Source: Granulosicoccus sp036478565
GTDB lineage: Bacteria > Pseudomonadota > Gammaproteobacteria > Granulosicoccales > Granulosicoccaceae
Direction of reading: 5' to 3'
Length of the DNA stretch: 64,000 nucleotides
NCBI GenBank assembly: GCA_965224525.1
Contig: OZ245050.1
Span: 2,480,001-2,544,000, forward strand
The notes beneath the pieces were generated by a model. That model was not told the DNA's origin, searched no databases, and was given only the letters and a program-made list of their open reading frames with translations. This document shows positions 8,828-17,996 of the stretch, piece after piece. The position numbers and the translations under genes were made by a program. Numbering within the stretch: position 1 is the first letter of the stretch; each line of letters starts with the position of its first letter.

Positions 8828-8853
8828 TGACTACGCCTTAAAGGAATTTGTAA

Positions 8854-9993
8854 CTATTTGATTGTGGAACGTGCCGAAATAGCTAAAAGCAGCTCCGACA
8901 ATTTTTGACTCTCATCGGTATATGTGTAAATCGAACGGGGTAAATCTTTCATATTCTGTCGCCACTCTCCAATTGAGTCATGGGAGATTTCTGACAGTTT
9001 AAGCGCTGCAGCTTTACAGTCTGTTTCTTCCATCACAAAACCGATTTCTCGTTCGCGCACCACGGTCCCATCGACACTTCCGTATCGACTAATCAATGGC
9101 GTCTCGTACGCACAGGCTTCATAAAATCGGTTTGGTCTGGCCCAACGGAGATTCCAGTCATGCGCGTCCAGTGGGCTGTAGCAACCCCAGGCAAGATCCA
9201 CCTGTTCATACAGGGGTGCAAGATCATCCGGCGATTTGTACTGGCCCAGAAAACTGACATTGGATAGTGCCTCGCATGTTTCATCAATATCACTAAATCT
9301 AATTGGCAAACCTGCTAATACTATTCGATGGGTGTCTGGATTATTTCTAGCCAGTTCTTTTAACACTCGCCACGACCATGGCGATTGAAGTAACCCAAAA
9401 TATCCTATGGTTATTGGTCGATTTGCTGATGCGGATTTAATTGTCGCCAAGTTCTTTTTAGCTAACAAAACCTGTTCCGCTTCAAGTTTGTTTTCAATAA
9501 CTAATCCGGTTACTTGAACTTTCAACCAAGTTCGATAATATACTTCAAGAAAATCTCTTGCTGTAACTACAATTAAATCAAGACGGTTCGAGAGCCATCG
9601 ATCAAAAATACGATAAATATCTCCAATCACTCCTCTACGGGTCTGCAAGTGACGAATATCACCAATTTCCAAGACTCGAACCGGTCGTGTAAATCCCGTA
9701 CCTGCAATAATTGCCAGTAATGCGAGATCGATACCTAGCGCATATACCACATCTGCCTCAGCGATAGCACGACGCATAAGTGGTATTGCTTTGAGTAAGG
9801 CTGGTAGCCGACTAAGATATTTCTGATTGTCGATTTTCCCTATATAGTTTACAGAACAGTTGGGCATTCGACCTTTATGAAAATCACGCTCAAACGCTAC
9901 AGCAGAAACTTCGTGACCTTCTGCTATTGCCATATCTATACGCTTTGAAAAACGAGGCTGACCAACAACGGGTAGGATAAAAACAATCTTCAG
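8854..9993 (-). CDS. Glycosyltransferase family 4-like (group 1)
   Basis: Cytoplasmic GT-B glycosyltransferase of about 379 residues. The N-terminus LKIVFILPVVGQPRFSKRI is the usual first strand of GT4 enzymes. The C-terminal donor domain has PITIGYFGLLQSPWSWRVLK and an E-x7-E-like region at RFYEACAYETPLISRYGSV. A longer frame runs from 10122, but that extra part only translates the neighbour's coding strand in another frame. The best start is CTG at 9993-9991, with AGGAG six bases upstream and overlapping the neighbour's TGA. The normal first codon was probably ATG and may have been altered when the duplicated segment next to it arrived. Donor and acceptor sugars are unknown. Confidence 0.85.
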   Translation of the reverse strand: MKIVFILPVVGQPRFSKRIDMAIAEGHEVSAVAFERDFHKGRMPNCSVNYIGKIDNQKYLSRLPALLKAIPLMRRAIAEADVVYALGIDLALLAIIAGTGFTRPVRVLEIGDIRHLQTRRGVIGDIYRIFDRWLSNRLDLIVVTARDFLEVYYRTWLKVQVTGLVIENKLEAEQVLLAKKNLATIKSASANRPITIGYFGLLQSPWSWRVLKELARNNPDTHRIVLAGLPIRFSDIDETCEALSNVSFLGQYKSPDDLAPLYEQVDLAWGCYSPLDAHDWNLRWARPNRFYEACAYETPLISRYGSVDGTVVREREIGFVMEETDCKAAALKLSEISHDSIGEWRQNMKDLPRSIYTYTDESQKLSELLLAISARSTIK

Positions 9994-12086
9994 GGCAATC
10001 TCCTGGGCATGCCAACAATGGTGAACAGGACCGGCAAGTCGCGCGAGGCAAAGTAGCTGCCCGTCCAATCGGCCCAGTTCACACCGTTGTTCGTGGATAT
10101 CTGGGCTCGAGCATTCTCCCACATATTTCGCTCATCTCGACGGTGAACTGAGAAGAATGTGGACAGCGCATACCCAGCTCCTGCCGGGGCGGAGAACTCG
10201 ACCGAATACTCTGCCCCCTCCAGCAAGCTTACCGGCGTCGACAGATCGCTATACGCCCAAGTGCGACACATCCAGTCATCCCGAGTTCCCCGCGCTTTCC
10301 CGTCTTTCGCAGCCGCTAGCGCAATCTCGTTGCACTCCCTCGATGCAGGAATTTGCCCTGTGGCAAGTACCGTACCAGCCGAGTCCTTCAACCGCACCGT
10401 CAATGGCCGCCCGTTTACCCGACGATCATAGACGTGCCCATATTGCAACCACAACCCATTCACTTCCCGCGTCAAGTCCTCCACCGTAAAGAGTTGCCGT
10501 CCCAGTGTCGAACCCTCGATTATCTGGGTACCTTTCGATGCGCCGTAGTTCGGGTTGTCGTAACCCGCATAGGTGTCGCCGATGTACTCACCATCTGTGT
10601 ATTGCAGCTCATAAAATGCTATGACATCTTTACGCAGAATCCACGGACCATTTGCTGTCGTCTTGAAATGCAGGCCTGTTCCAGTTTTACCGAGAAACGG
10701 ACCAAAGCGACCAGAAGGCGACGGATCGGTGCCGTGCTTGGTTCCATTGAGCCCAATCGCACCCTGGTCACGCGGGCATGCGGCCGCCTCCGCCAACGTT
10801 AAATTCTTTAACCCGCATCCCACGGGGGGCTTGTCGTTCCTGAATACCAGGTGGTATATCTTGCCCGCCTGGACCTGGACCGGCTGACGCAATGCAATCG
10901 TTGGAAACTTATTGTTTACTTCTACTGGTACGTATGCGTTAGTGCTCGCCAACACTGTTTTACCCGGAAGATGACGACTGGAGCTATCATCATTGCGCAA
11001 CTCAATGGTGATTAAACCGCCACTGCCAACATGGTAGGAGTTGGCCAGTGTATAGCCACAACTGATATTATCCAACCCCGCCTCCTTGCAGTTACACCAA
11101 ACCGATCCTTCGCCATAGAGATCACAGCGGTGACCTATATCTGTTGGCAACAAACGACGATTATTATAACGCACAGCTTTTACGAAACCGGTTCTTTCAG
11201 CTCGAAAACGAATGGCGTTTTCCATGGCTATCGGACCATTACCACTCATCATCCCGCCCTTGAAAGTGCCATAAAAAACACCACCCAGTGGCAAACTGTC
11301 ATTCGACTGCGTTGGCCAACCCTCAACAGCTTCCAGATCCGGGCCACTCGCAGCAGCGATTTCTGGCTCCTCAACTTCTACTGATGTGATCACTACCGCG
11401 GGCTCCTCAGTCGCAACGACTACCTCGGGCTCAATCGCAGGCTCTTCCTCCTCGGGCATTACTGCTTCGCCCGCCCCACTCTCGAGCTCTGCCACCATGA
11501 CCTCTTCCGGCTCATCTACTTCGCTCTCGACTGACACTAAAACCGGCTCTGCTACAGCGCCAGACTGTGCCTCAACCGGCACTGCGCCCGCTTGGTTGGA
11601 CAGAGCATTTGTACGGATTTTTAGAGAACGTTTTGCAGATACATTCGGAATAGTTGCAAGATCAAAAGCACTTATCGTATAGAAATAGGCAGTATCCGGT
11701 TGCAACTCGTCGTCAACATAAAAAGCATTTACCGTTTCCTGCAACAATTCACCATCTCTATAGACCAAATAACCGCCCATTCCGGCATTACCCCGATCGG
11801 TAGATTTATTCCATGCAAAAGACACATAATTGGAGCCGATCTCGACGATTTTCAATCGAGAAGGTATTCCAGGTGCGAGGGTATCGATTTCCGCATCAGT
11901 GACGGTTTTCTGCGCTATTGGCGTTGAATTAACACTACGGATCTCTTTGGCTATGGAAAAATCACTATCCGCAGCGACAGTAGAACTAAACAGAGAAATA
12001 TTTAACAGCAAACAAACAACTGCAATTGGATTCCCAATTACAGTTCTCAAGAAGCGCTGTAATAATTTTTTACAAAAATTCAACAT
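9990..12086 (-). CDS. Exported FN3 protein with duplicated unknown C-terminal domain (apparent chimera)
   Basis: About 698 residues. A signal peptide or anchor (about 1-40, VIGNPIAVVCLLLNI then SSTVAADS) is followed by one FN3-like domain (about 70-160) that closely resembles the third FN3 repeat of the neighbouring lipoprotein (YLIYRDGEL versus YLVYRDGEL). Then come an acidic low-complexity linker (about 165-265, many E and V) and a C-terminal domain of about 430 residues. That last domain is cysteine-containing (HRCDLYGEGSVWCNCKEAG), has no family I recognise, and is encoded by a segment apparently identical to that in 13414-15345. Start 12086 has GGAAG nine bases upstream; 12152 is a longer alternative. 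The gene looks like a fusion of FN3 and lipoprotein neighbours. Confidence 0.75.
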   Translation of the reverse strand: MLNFCKKLLQRFLRTVIGNPIAVVCLLLNISLFSSTVAADSDFSIAKEIRSVNSTPIAQKTVTDAEIDTLAPGIPSRLKIVEIGSNYVSFAWNKSTDRGNAGMGGYLVYRDGELLQETVNAFYVDDELQPDTAYFYTISAFDLATIPNVSAKRSLKIRTNALSNQAGAVPVEAQSGAVAEPVLVSVESEVDEPEEVMVAELESGAGEAVMPEEEEPAIEPEVVVATEEPAVVITSVEVEEPEIAAASGPDLEAVEGWPTQSNDSLPLGGVFYGTFKGGMMSGNGPIAMENAIRFRAERTGFVKAVRYNNRRLLPTDIGHRCDLYGEGSVWCNCKEAGLDNISCGYTLANSYHVGSGGLITIELRNDDSSSRHLPGKTVLASTNAYVPVEVNNKFPTIALRQPVQVQAGKIYHLVFRNDKPPVGCGLKNLTLAEAAACPRDQGAIGLNGTKHGTDPSPSGRFGPFLGKTGTGLHFKTTANGPWILRKDVIAFYELQYTDGEYIGDTYAGYDNPNYGASKGTQIIEGSTLGRQLFTVEDLTREVNGLWLQYGHVYDRRVNGRPLTVRLKDSAGTVLATGQIPASRECNEIALAAAKDGKARGTRDDWMCRTWAYSDLSTPVSLLEGAEYSVEFSAPAGAGYALSTFFSVHRRDERNMWENARAQISTNNGVNWADWTGSYFASRDLPVLFTIVGMPRRLP
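10006..11597 (-). repeat. 1592-bp direct repeat, copy 1
   Basis: Matches 13430-15021 at a constant offset of 3424 bp. The encoded proteins are identical through the whole segment, and the reverse-frame translations agree too, so the DNA is identical or nearly so. The match ends within GGCATGCC on the left and CTTGGTT on the right, and both flanks differ at once. It encodes the acidic linker and unknown C-terminal domain. The lack of synonymous differences points to a very recent duplication or ongoing gene conversion. Confidence 0.95.
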
Positions 12087-12182
12087 AGTGTGGCTCTTCC
12101 ATGGATACACATTTTCCACCTTGTATTTTTTTACTTTTAAAGTAAATTTCATTATGCCGCAATTACAATTCAGCCGCTGATA

Positions 12183-13232
12183 TTAAAATTCACCTGTATC
12201 TACACGCAACAGCCGCTTGGCCGATTCATTCCGAGGTGTAGCACCATCAAAGGAGGCGACGGCATAATAGTACGTAGTTAATTCTTTTACTTCTCGGTCC
12301 ACAAACCATGGTTCATTTGTCTCAGCAAACAACTCCCCATCCCTGTATATCAGATATCCGGCGAGTGCAGAGGAACCGGCGCTTATAGATTGATCCCATG
12401 CGAAAGTTACCGATTCTGAACTGACCTCTATTAGCTGTAAATCAGATGGAATTGATGGTGATTTAGTATCATCGTCGGTGCTATCTTCACCGCTTAAATT
12501 ATCCACCTCTGAATCGTTCGATGGAATTCTTATTTTTAATGATCGCTTTGAAGATTCATTCGGTGGATTAGCTTGATCCAAAGAACTGAACGTATACGTG
12601 TAGAGACCTGCTATTGGTACAGACTCGTCACGAAAAGACTCGCCTGTTACCTCGGACAACAGTTCGCCATTCCGGTAAACACGGTACTTAACTAAATCAG
12701 TTTCTTGATTATCCACCGATTTGTTCCATTCAAACGCAGCATGCTCCGTACTTAGACCAATGATACGAATATTCGATGGGATCGTTGGTGGCGTTATATC
12801 CTTTTCTGGCTCTCCAATTTTTTCGGCGACAACAATTGCGTCGTCATCGTTCAATGAATCCGCTTGGATTTTTAACGAACGCTGTGCCGATTCATTTTCA
12901 GGGTCTGAAATTTCATAGGCGCTGACCGTATAGAGATACCAGGTTGAAGCCTCTATATTTCGGTCGCTAAACTGCGTCTCTTCGACGGCAGCCAGCAATT
13001 CGCCGTTCCGGTATATACGATACGCCACAGCTTCATCGTCGGGAGACTCATCCCATTTCAGCGAAACTATTTCCGATTTACTATCCACCTGATGCAGGTT
13101 GGATGGGATGCCTGGTTGTTGCGCGACAGCACTATTTTGTTCGGAGTCTGAACTACACGATATCACCGTGCCGAGAATACAAAAAAGACACAGTGATGCC
13201 AGGCACGCAGGGTAGTATGCAATTTTGTGCAT
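12183..13232 (-). CDS. Lipoprotein with three fibronectin type III-like domains
   Basis: 349 residues. A lipoprotein signal ends in the lipobox VISC with Cys at about residue 26. Three FN3-like repeats follow at about 42-125, 148-232 and 258-345. Each has the pattern PSNL...V.L.W..S.D...YRIYRNGELL and ends in a Y-T-hydrophobic-S-A strand plus RSLKI. Such domains are usually protein or glycan spacers. The gene lies between the two genes sharing the 1592-bp repeat and is similar in sequence to the FN3 part of the downstream one. Probably outer-membrane anchored; function unknown. Confidence 0.82.
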   Translation of the reverse strand: MHKIAYYPACLASLCLFCILGTVISCSSDSEQNSAVAQQPGIPSNLHQVDSKSEIVSLKWDESPDDEAVAYRIYRNGELLAAVEETQFSDRNIEASTWYLYTVSAYEISDPENESAQRSLKIQADSLNDDDAIVVAEKIGEPEKDITPPTIPSNIRIIGLSTEHAAFEWNKSVDNQETDLVKYRVYRNGELLSEVTGESFRDESVPIAGLYTYTFSSLDQANPPNESSKRSLKIRIPSNDSEVDNLSGEDSTDDDTKSPSIPSDLQLIEVSSESVTFAWDQSISAGSSALAGYLIYRDGELFAETNEPWFVDREVKELTTYYYAVASFDGATPRNESAKRLLRVDTGEF

Positions 13233-13413
13233 GTCGTTATTTAGCTACACGCAACATTATCATCGAGAATCTTCGTGTGTCATTTCCAACAATAACAAAA
13301 GGTAGTATGGGTTTTTCTACACAACATGGACCTTTAGGTTAGCAACAAATTATACTATTTAATACAAGATTACAAAAAAATAAATTCAGACATACGCTAC
13401 TTTCTGCACCACC

Positions 13414-15345
13414 TCAAGGAAGGTGTTTAGGCATGCCAACAATGGTGAACAGGACCGGCAAGTCGCGCGAGGCAAAGTAGCTGCCCGTCCAATCGGCCCA
13501 GTTCACACCGTTGTTCGTGGATATCTGGGCTCGAGCATTCTCCCACATATTTCGCTCATCTCGACGGTGAACTGAGAAGAATGTGGACAGCGCATACCCA
13601 GCTCCTGCCGGGGCGGAGAACTCGACCGAATACTCTGCCCCCTCCAGCAAGCTTACCGGCGTCGACAGATCGCTATACGCCCAAGTGCGACACATCCAGT
13701 CATCCCGAGTTCCCCGCGCTTTCCCGTCTTTCGCAGCCGCTAGCGCAATCTCGTTGCACTCCCTCGATGCAGGAATTTGCCCTGTGGCAAGTACCGTACC
13801 AGCCGAGTCCTTCAACCGCACCGTCAATGGCCGCCCGTTTACCCGACGATCATAGACGTGCCCATATTGCAACCACAACCCATTCACTTCCCGCGTCAAG
13901 TCCTCCACCGTAAAGAGTTGCCGTCCCAGTGTCGAACCCTCGATTATCTGGGTACCTTTCGATGCGCCGTAGTTCGGGTTGTCGTAACCCGCATAGGTGT
14001 CGCCGATGTACTCACCATCTGTGTATTGCAGCTCATAAAATGCTATGACATCTTTACGCAGAATCCACGGACCATTTGCTGTCGTCTTGAAATGCAGGCC
14101 TGTTCCAGTTTTACCGAGAAACGGACCAAAGCGACCAGAAGGCGACGGATCGGTGCCGTGCTTGGTTCCATTGAGCCCAATCGCACCCTGGTCACGCGGG
14201 CATGCGGCCGCCTCCGCCAACGTTAAATTCTTTAACCCGCATCCCACGGGGGGCTTGTCGTTCCTGAATACCAGGTGGTATATCTTGCCCGCCTGGACCT
14301 GGACCGGCTGACGCAATGCAATCGTTGGAAACTTATTGTTTACTTCTACTGGTACGTATGCGTTAGTGCTCGCCAACACTGTTTTACCCGGAAGATGACG
14401 ACTGGAGCTATCATCATTGCGCAACTCAATGGTGATTAAACCGCCACTGCCAACATGGTAGGAGTTGGCCAGTGTATAGCCACAACTGATATTATCCAAC
14501 CCCGCCTCCTTGCAGTTACACCAAACCGATCCTTCGCCATAGAGATCACAGCGGTGACCTATATCTGTTGGCAACAAACGACGATTATTATAACGCACAG
14601 CTTTTACGAAACCGGTTCTTTCAGCTCGAAAACGAATGGCGTTTTCCATGGCTATCGGACCATTACCACTCATCATCCCGCCCTTGAAAGTGCCATAAAA
14701 AACACCACCCAGTGGCAAACTGTCATTCGACTGCGTTGGCCAACCCTCAACAGCTTCCAGATCCGGGCCACTCGCAGCAGCGATTTCTGGCTCCTCAACT
14801 TCTACTGATGTGATCACTACCGCGGGCTCCTCAGTCGCAACGACTACCTCGGGCTCAATCGCAGGCTCTTCCTCCTCGGGCATTACTGCTTCGCCCGCCC
14901 CACTCTCGAGCTCTGCCACCATGACCTCTTCCGGCTCATCTACTTCGCTCTCGACTGACACTAAAACCGGCTCTGCTACAGCGCCAGACTGTGCCTCAAC
15001 CGGCACTGCGCCCGCTTGGTTTACAAGTATTACGTCAGTCTCCTCAGACTCTTTGTTTTCGCCGTCGGTAGCATCTGCTTCCTGCTCTACCAGATCACCA
15101 GGTTGTGACTCACTAGCAGTGCTACTCGATTGGTTTGCAAGAAACACATCCATTCCCAGATCTGATTCCACCGAAAATTCCGTTGACGACTCAATAATTA
15201 ATCCGGTTGCCTCGTCTTGTTCCGTATGAATACCGGAGTCTTCAACACAACCAGCAATAAATGTCAGTAATACGCCGCACACCACTGCTGGTTTCAACAA
15301 GGTAACCCTGGGGCTTGGGAAAGAGTATAATGAGTGATCGTACAT
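13414..15345 (-). CDS. Lipoprotein with acidic linker and unknown C-terminal domain
   Basis: About 643 residues from the start at 15345. The N-terminus MYDHSLYSFPSPRVTLLKP runs into a hydrophobic stretch ending FIAGC, a good lipobox with Cys at about residue 33. A longer frame from 15519 would hide this signal, so 15345 is preferred. A low-complexity region rich in E, S and D is followed by the same linker and about 430-residue C-terminal domain as in the gene ending at 9990. The C-terminal domain holds paired cysteines and motifs such as LPLGGVFYGTFKGGMMSGNG and LVFRNDKPPVGCG. No enzyme motif is evident. First gene of the minus-strand group ending at 6125. Confidence 0.75.
   Translation of the reverse strand: MYDHSLYSFPSPRVTLLKPAVVCGVLLTFIAGCVEDSGIHTEQDEATGLIIESSTEFSVESDLGMDVFLANQSSSTASESQPGDLVEQEADATDGENKESEETDVILVNQAGAVPVEAQSGAVAEPVLVSVESEVDEPEEVMVAELESGAGEAVMPEEEEPAIEPEVVVATEEPAVVITSVEVEEPEIAAASGPDLEAVEGWPTQSNDSLPLGGVFYGTFKGGMMSGNGPIAMENAIRFRAERTGFVKAVRYNNRRLLPTDIGHRCDLYGEGSVWCNCKEAGLDNISCGYTLANSYHVGSGGLITIELRNDDSSSRHLPGKTVLASTNAYVPVEVNNKFPTIALRQPVQVQAGKIYHLVFRNDKPPVGCGLKNLTLAEAAACPRDQGAIGLNGTKHGTDPSPSGRFGPFLGKTGTGLHFKTTANGPWILRKDVIAFYELQYTDGEYIGDTYAGYDNPNYGASKGTQIIEGSTLGRQLFTVEDLTREVNGLWLQYGHVYDRRVNGRPLTVRLKDSAGTVLATGQIPASRECNEIALAAAKDGKARGTRDDWMCRTWAYSDLSTPVSLLEGAEYSVEFSAPAGAGYALSTFFSVHRRDERNMWENARAQISTNNGVNWADWTGSYFASRDLPVLFTIVGMPKHLP
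13430..15021 (-). repeat. 1592-bp direct repeat, copy 2
   Basis: Partner of 10006-11597. Here the shared segment sits behind a lipoprotein N-terminus; in copy 1 it sits behind an FN3 domain. The lipoprotein gene continues smoothly across the repeat edge from a compositionally similar acidic region, so this copy is the likelier original; that order is inference. Confidence 0.92.
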
Positions 15346-15664
15346 AGACTGATATCTCTGCTCACATGTATTCATTGGCAGTTGTAGGCAACAGACAACG
15401 CCGTCTACAACTCTTTCAATGTTTCGGCAGGGAGTTATGTGGTCTTGAGCAAGTACATTTGTATGCGGCAGCCACAACAGGAACCACGTATCGAATTGAA
15501 GAACAACAATGTTAGCCATTCAACAGAACTGCAATAAACCCTGTTGCACAACAAAATATATGCTCTCTTACAAGTACGAACTGGTTCTCAGTATCGATAT
15601 TTTTCCAGTTTTCTACGATGCGATCAATATTTAATTACCTCAGCGCTGGCATTCTTTCTCTATA

Positions 15665-15692
15665 TTGACAATAATTAGATCTCACATAGATT
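15665..15692 (+). promoter_or_regulatory. Candidate sigma-70 promoter for the 15783 gene
   Basis: TTGACA at 15665-15670 is a perfect -35 match; 16 bp later TAGATT (15687-15692) is a 4 of 6 match to TATAAT. It lies in the divergent spacer 15346-15782, about 85 bp upstream of the sugar-phosphate transferase start. Seen by eye only. Confidence 0.35.
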
Positions 15693-15782
15693 GTTTGTTC
15701 CTTCTTCTATTCGAAATACCTATGCGTGCTAGGAAATCAATTTCTTGAAAAGCAGTAATTACACACTTATGGGGTTTCTAAA

Positions 15783-16457
15783 ATGACGGCAACTCAAGCT
15801 GCTGTCAAACGCGCAACGGACATACTATTCTCATTTTTTGGTCTTCTTGTTCTCTGGCCAATTATAGTCATTTGCACTATCGTCGCCAGAATTGATACTG
15901 GTGAGAGTGGTTTATTCAAACAATTACGGGTTGGTCGTCATGCCAAATTTTTCCATGTTCTCAAAATTCGAACCATGCGTAGTAGCTCTTCGGACCCGAA
16001 ACACACAACGATAACAACGAGTAATGATAGTCGCATAACATGCTCTGGTCGTTTTATGAGGCAATTGAAACTTGATGAACTGCCACAACTTTGGAACGTA
16101 CTAACTGGAGAAATGTCGCTTGTAGGTCCTCGACCTGACGTGCCTGGTTACGCTGACAAAATCAGTGGTCACGCAACTCGTGTTTTAGACTTAAGACCGG
16201 GGATAACCGGACCAGCTACTATCAAATATAAAAATGAAGAACGGCTGCTTTCTAAGACTCGTAATCCGATTCAATTAAATAACACATTGCTATTTCCTGA
16301 TAAAACACAGCTGAACCTCAATTATATCGACAATTGGACTTATGCCCTGGACATTAAGCTTATCCTGATAACTGTCGGCCTGCATATTATACCCAAAGAG
16401 CTCAACTTAGACGAAGCCGCCATTATTGAAAAATGGGTGTCGTTAGGAAATGAATAA
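15783..16457 (+). CDS. Initiating sugar-phosphate transferase (PglC/WcaJ catalytic type)
   Basis: 224 residues, a short monotopic phosphoglycosyl transferase that moves a sugar-1-phosphate from a nucleotide sugar to undecaprenyl phosphate and so starts repeat-unit assembly. The N-terminus has the re-entrant hydrophobic segment VKRATDILFSFFGLLVLWPI. The conserved core has FKQLRVGRHAKFFHVLKIRTM, the Lys-Leu-Asp-Glu-Leu-Pro-Gln-Leu-Trp-Asn block, and SLVGPRPDVPGY. It lacks the N-terminal five-helix region of WbaP/WcaJ. First gene of a plus-strand run whose next gene starts 2 bp later. The sugar cannot be predicted. Confidence 0.94.
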   Translation: MTATQAAVKRATDILFSFFGLLVLWPIIVICTIVARIDTGESGLFKQLRVGRHAKFFHVLKIRTMRSSSSDPKHTTITTSNDSRITCSGRFMRQLKLDELPQLWNVLTGEMSLVGPRPDVPGYADKISGHATRVLDLRPGITGPATIKYKNEERLLSKTRNPIQLNNTLLFPDKTQLNLNYIDNWTYALDIKLILITVGLHIIPKELNLDEAAIIEKWVSLGNE

Positions 16458-16459
16458 AC

Positions 16460-17353
16460 ATGCCAACAAATCAAAAAGATAAACTGAATTTCAAACCTTT
16501 AATTATCATTGGCGCTGGGCGTTCCGGAACAAATATGCTACGCGACGTCCTCGCCGACTTACCGGGTGTTGTGACATGGCCTTGTGACGAAATTAACTAT
16601 ATCTGGCGGCATGGAAACAGAAATTTCGACTCTGACGAAATCCCACCAGAATTTGCAACGCCAGACACATCAAAATTCATACGAGACCAATTCATAGCGC
16701 TCACTACCAAACGCCTCAAGAATAGTCAAAACATCAATACGGTATTAGAAAAAACCTGCGCGAACTCTCTACGGGTTGGTTTTGTAGATCGCGTACTACC
16801 GGAGGCTAGATATATAAATATTATTCGTGATGGTCGGAATGTAGTCGCATCTGCAACGCAACGCTGGAAAGCACCATTAGATATACCTTATCTTTTTGCC
16901 AAAACAAAGTACGTTCCCATATCTGATTTACCTTACTACGCTATCAATTACGTTCGAAATCGCTTTCTAAAACTGATCAGCCCCGAACAGGCATTATCCG
17001 CCTGGGGACCAAGATTCGAAGGTATGCGTGAAATCGCTGCGAAAACTAATCTTGAATCACTGTGCGCGCACCAATGGGTTAACTGTGTTGAAAAATCACA
17101 GGCGGAGTTTTCATCTATGCCTTCAGAAAAGTATATCGAAGTGAAATACGAAAACTTCATACACAATCCGAGTCTGGAACTTGAAAATATTTGTGATTTT
17201 ATGTCGATGAGTTTCACATCGGAAATGCGCGCTAGCGCTGTATCAAATGTACGTATTAGCAATCAGGAATCACATGTCAGTGCAAATATGAAGCACTCGA
17301 TTTCACTACAAATAATGACACCACTGTTGAAATCACTAGGGTATGTTGTATGA
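16460..17353 (+). CDS. Sulfotransferase family protein
   Basis: 297 residues. The P-loop-like 5'-phosphosulfate site is PLIIIGAGRSGTNMLRDVLA near residue 14. The 3'-phosphate site is INIIRDGRNVVAS near residue 127, with the expected Arg and Ser. Such enzymes take sulfate from PAPS; in an EPS locus the acceptor is probably a sugar of the repeat unit. It is 2 bp after the initiating transferase and overlaps the next gene by 4 bp, so the three form an operon. Fold assignment is firm, substrate is inference. Confidence 0.87.
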   Translation: MPTNQKDKLNFKPLIIIGAGRSGTNMLRDVLADLPGVVTWPCDEINYIWRHGNRNFDSDEIPPEFATPDTSKFIRDQFIALTTKRLKNSQNINTVLEKTCANSLRVGFVDRVLPEARYINIIRDGRNVVASATQRWKAPLDIPYLFAKTKYVPISDLPYYAINYVRNRFLKLISPEQALSAWGPRFEGMREIAAKTNLESLCAHQWVNCVEKSQAEFSSMPSEKYIEVKYENFIHNPSLELENICDFMSMSFTSEMRASAVSNVRISNQESHVSANMKHSISLQIMTPLLKSLGYVV

Positions 17354-17967
17354 AAGAAACGATACTTAATCTAATTGACACTCCATGGAAAATACGAACC
17401 GAACTTTGGCGTATAATTAACTATCCGATCATTCGTGCATATTTCATTATTTCAGGAGTCGCCTGGCATAAACATTGGCGCATACTGGGCTGCCCTTTGA
17501 TACAACGCAATAGAAAAAGTTCAATAAAAATTGGCAATAATTTTTCAATGCGAAACTGGATCACTTCGAACCCGTTAAGTACAAGACCACACTGTGTTCT
17601 TTCTACCCGCAAAGCGGGCGCAAGAATCGTCATTGGCAACAATGTTGGTATCACAAGCTCCGTTATTGTCAGTGAAAGTTCGATAATAATCGGTGATCGA
17701 GTCAGAATCGGTGCGAACACAACAATAATTGATACGGATTTTCATCCCTTGTCAGTTAATCTCAGAAACAGCAACCCGCAAAATGGGAATACGAAACCTG
17801 TCATCATCGAAGATGATTCGTTTATAGGTATGAATTGTATTATTCTAAAAGGGACTCACATCGAACAAGGAGTAGTGGTCGGAGCTGGAAGTGTTGTGTC
17901 TGGCCATATAAAAGCCAATAGCATTATTGCTGGAAATCCTGCAATATTTATTAAACATTGTAAGTAG
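17350..17967 (+). CDS. Left-handed beta-helix (hexapeptide) acyltransferase
   Basis: 205 residues of the LacA/WbbJ-like O-acetyltransferase group. Hexapeptide turns of the form [IV]-G-x-x run from about residue 90 to 200 (SIIIGDRVRIGANTTI, FIGMNCIILKGTHIEQGVV). The catalytic histidine is likely that in DTDFHPL. The ending AGNPAIFIK matches the GNPAK motif of the family. It would acetylate a sugar of the polymer in the cytoplasm. The ATGA overlap with the sulfotransferase indicates translational coupling. Confidence 0.92.
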   Translation: MKETILNLIDTPWKIRTELWRIINYPIIRAYFIISGVAWHKHWRILGCPLIQRNRKSSIKIGNNFSMRNWITSNPLSTRPHCVLSTRKAGARIVIGNNVGITSSVIVSESSIIIGDRVRIGANTTIIDTDFHPLSVNLRNSNPQNGNTKPVIIEDDSFIGMNCIILKGTHIEQGVVVGAGSVVSGHIKANSIIAGNPAIFIKHCK

Positions 17968-17996
17968 TAGTTGATGATTCGTCGATTTGGTACCAT

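Noticed and set aside
9994..10122. N-terminal extension of the GT4 glycosyltransferase
   Set aside because: The extra codons are another frame of the duplicated segment belonging to the chimeric exported protein, and family N-termini begin at LKIVFILP.
15346..15519. Longer N-terminus for the lipoprotein gene starting at 15519
   Set aside because: It would bury the lipobox signal; the later Met at 15345 gives a normal lipoprotein signal.
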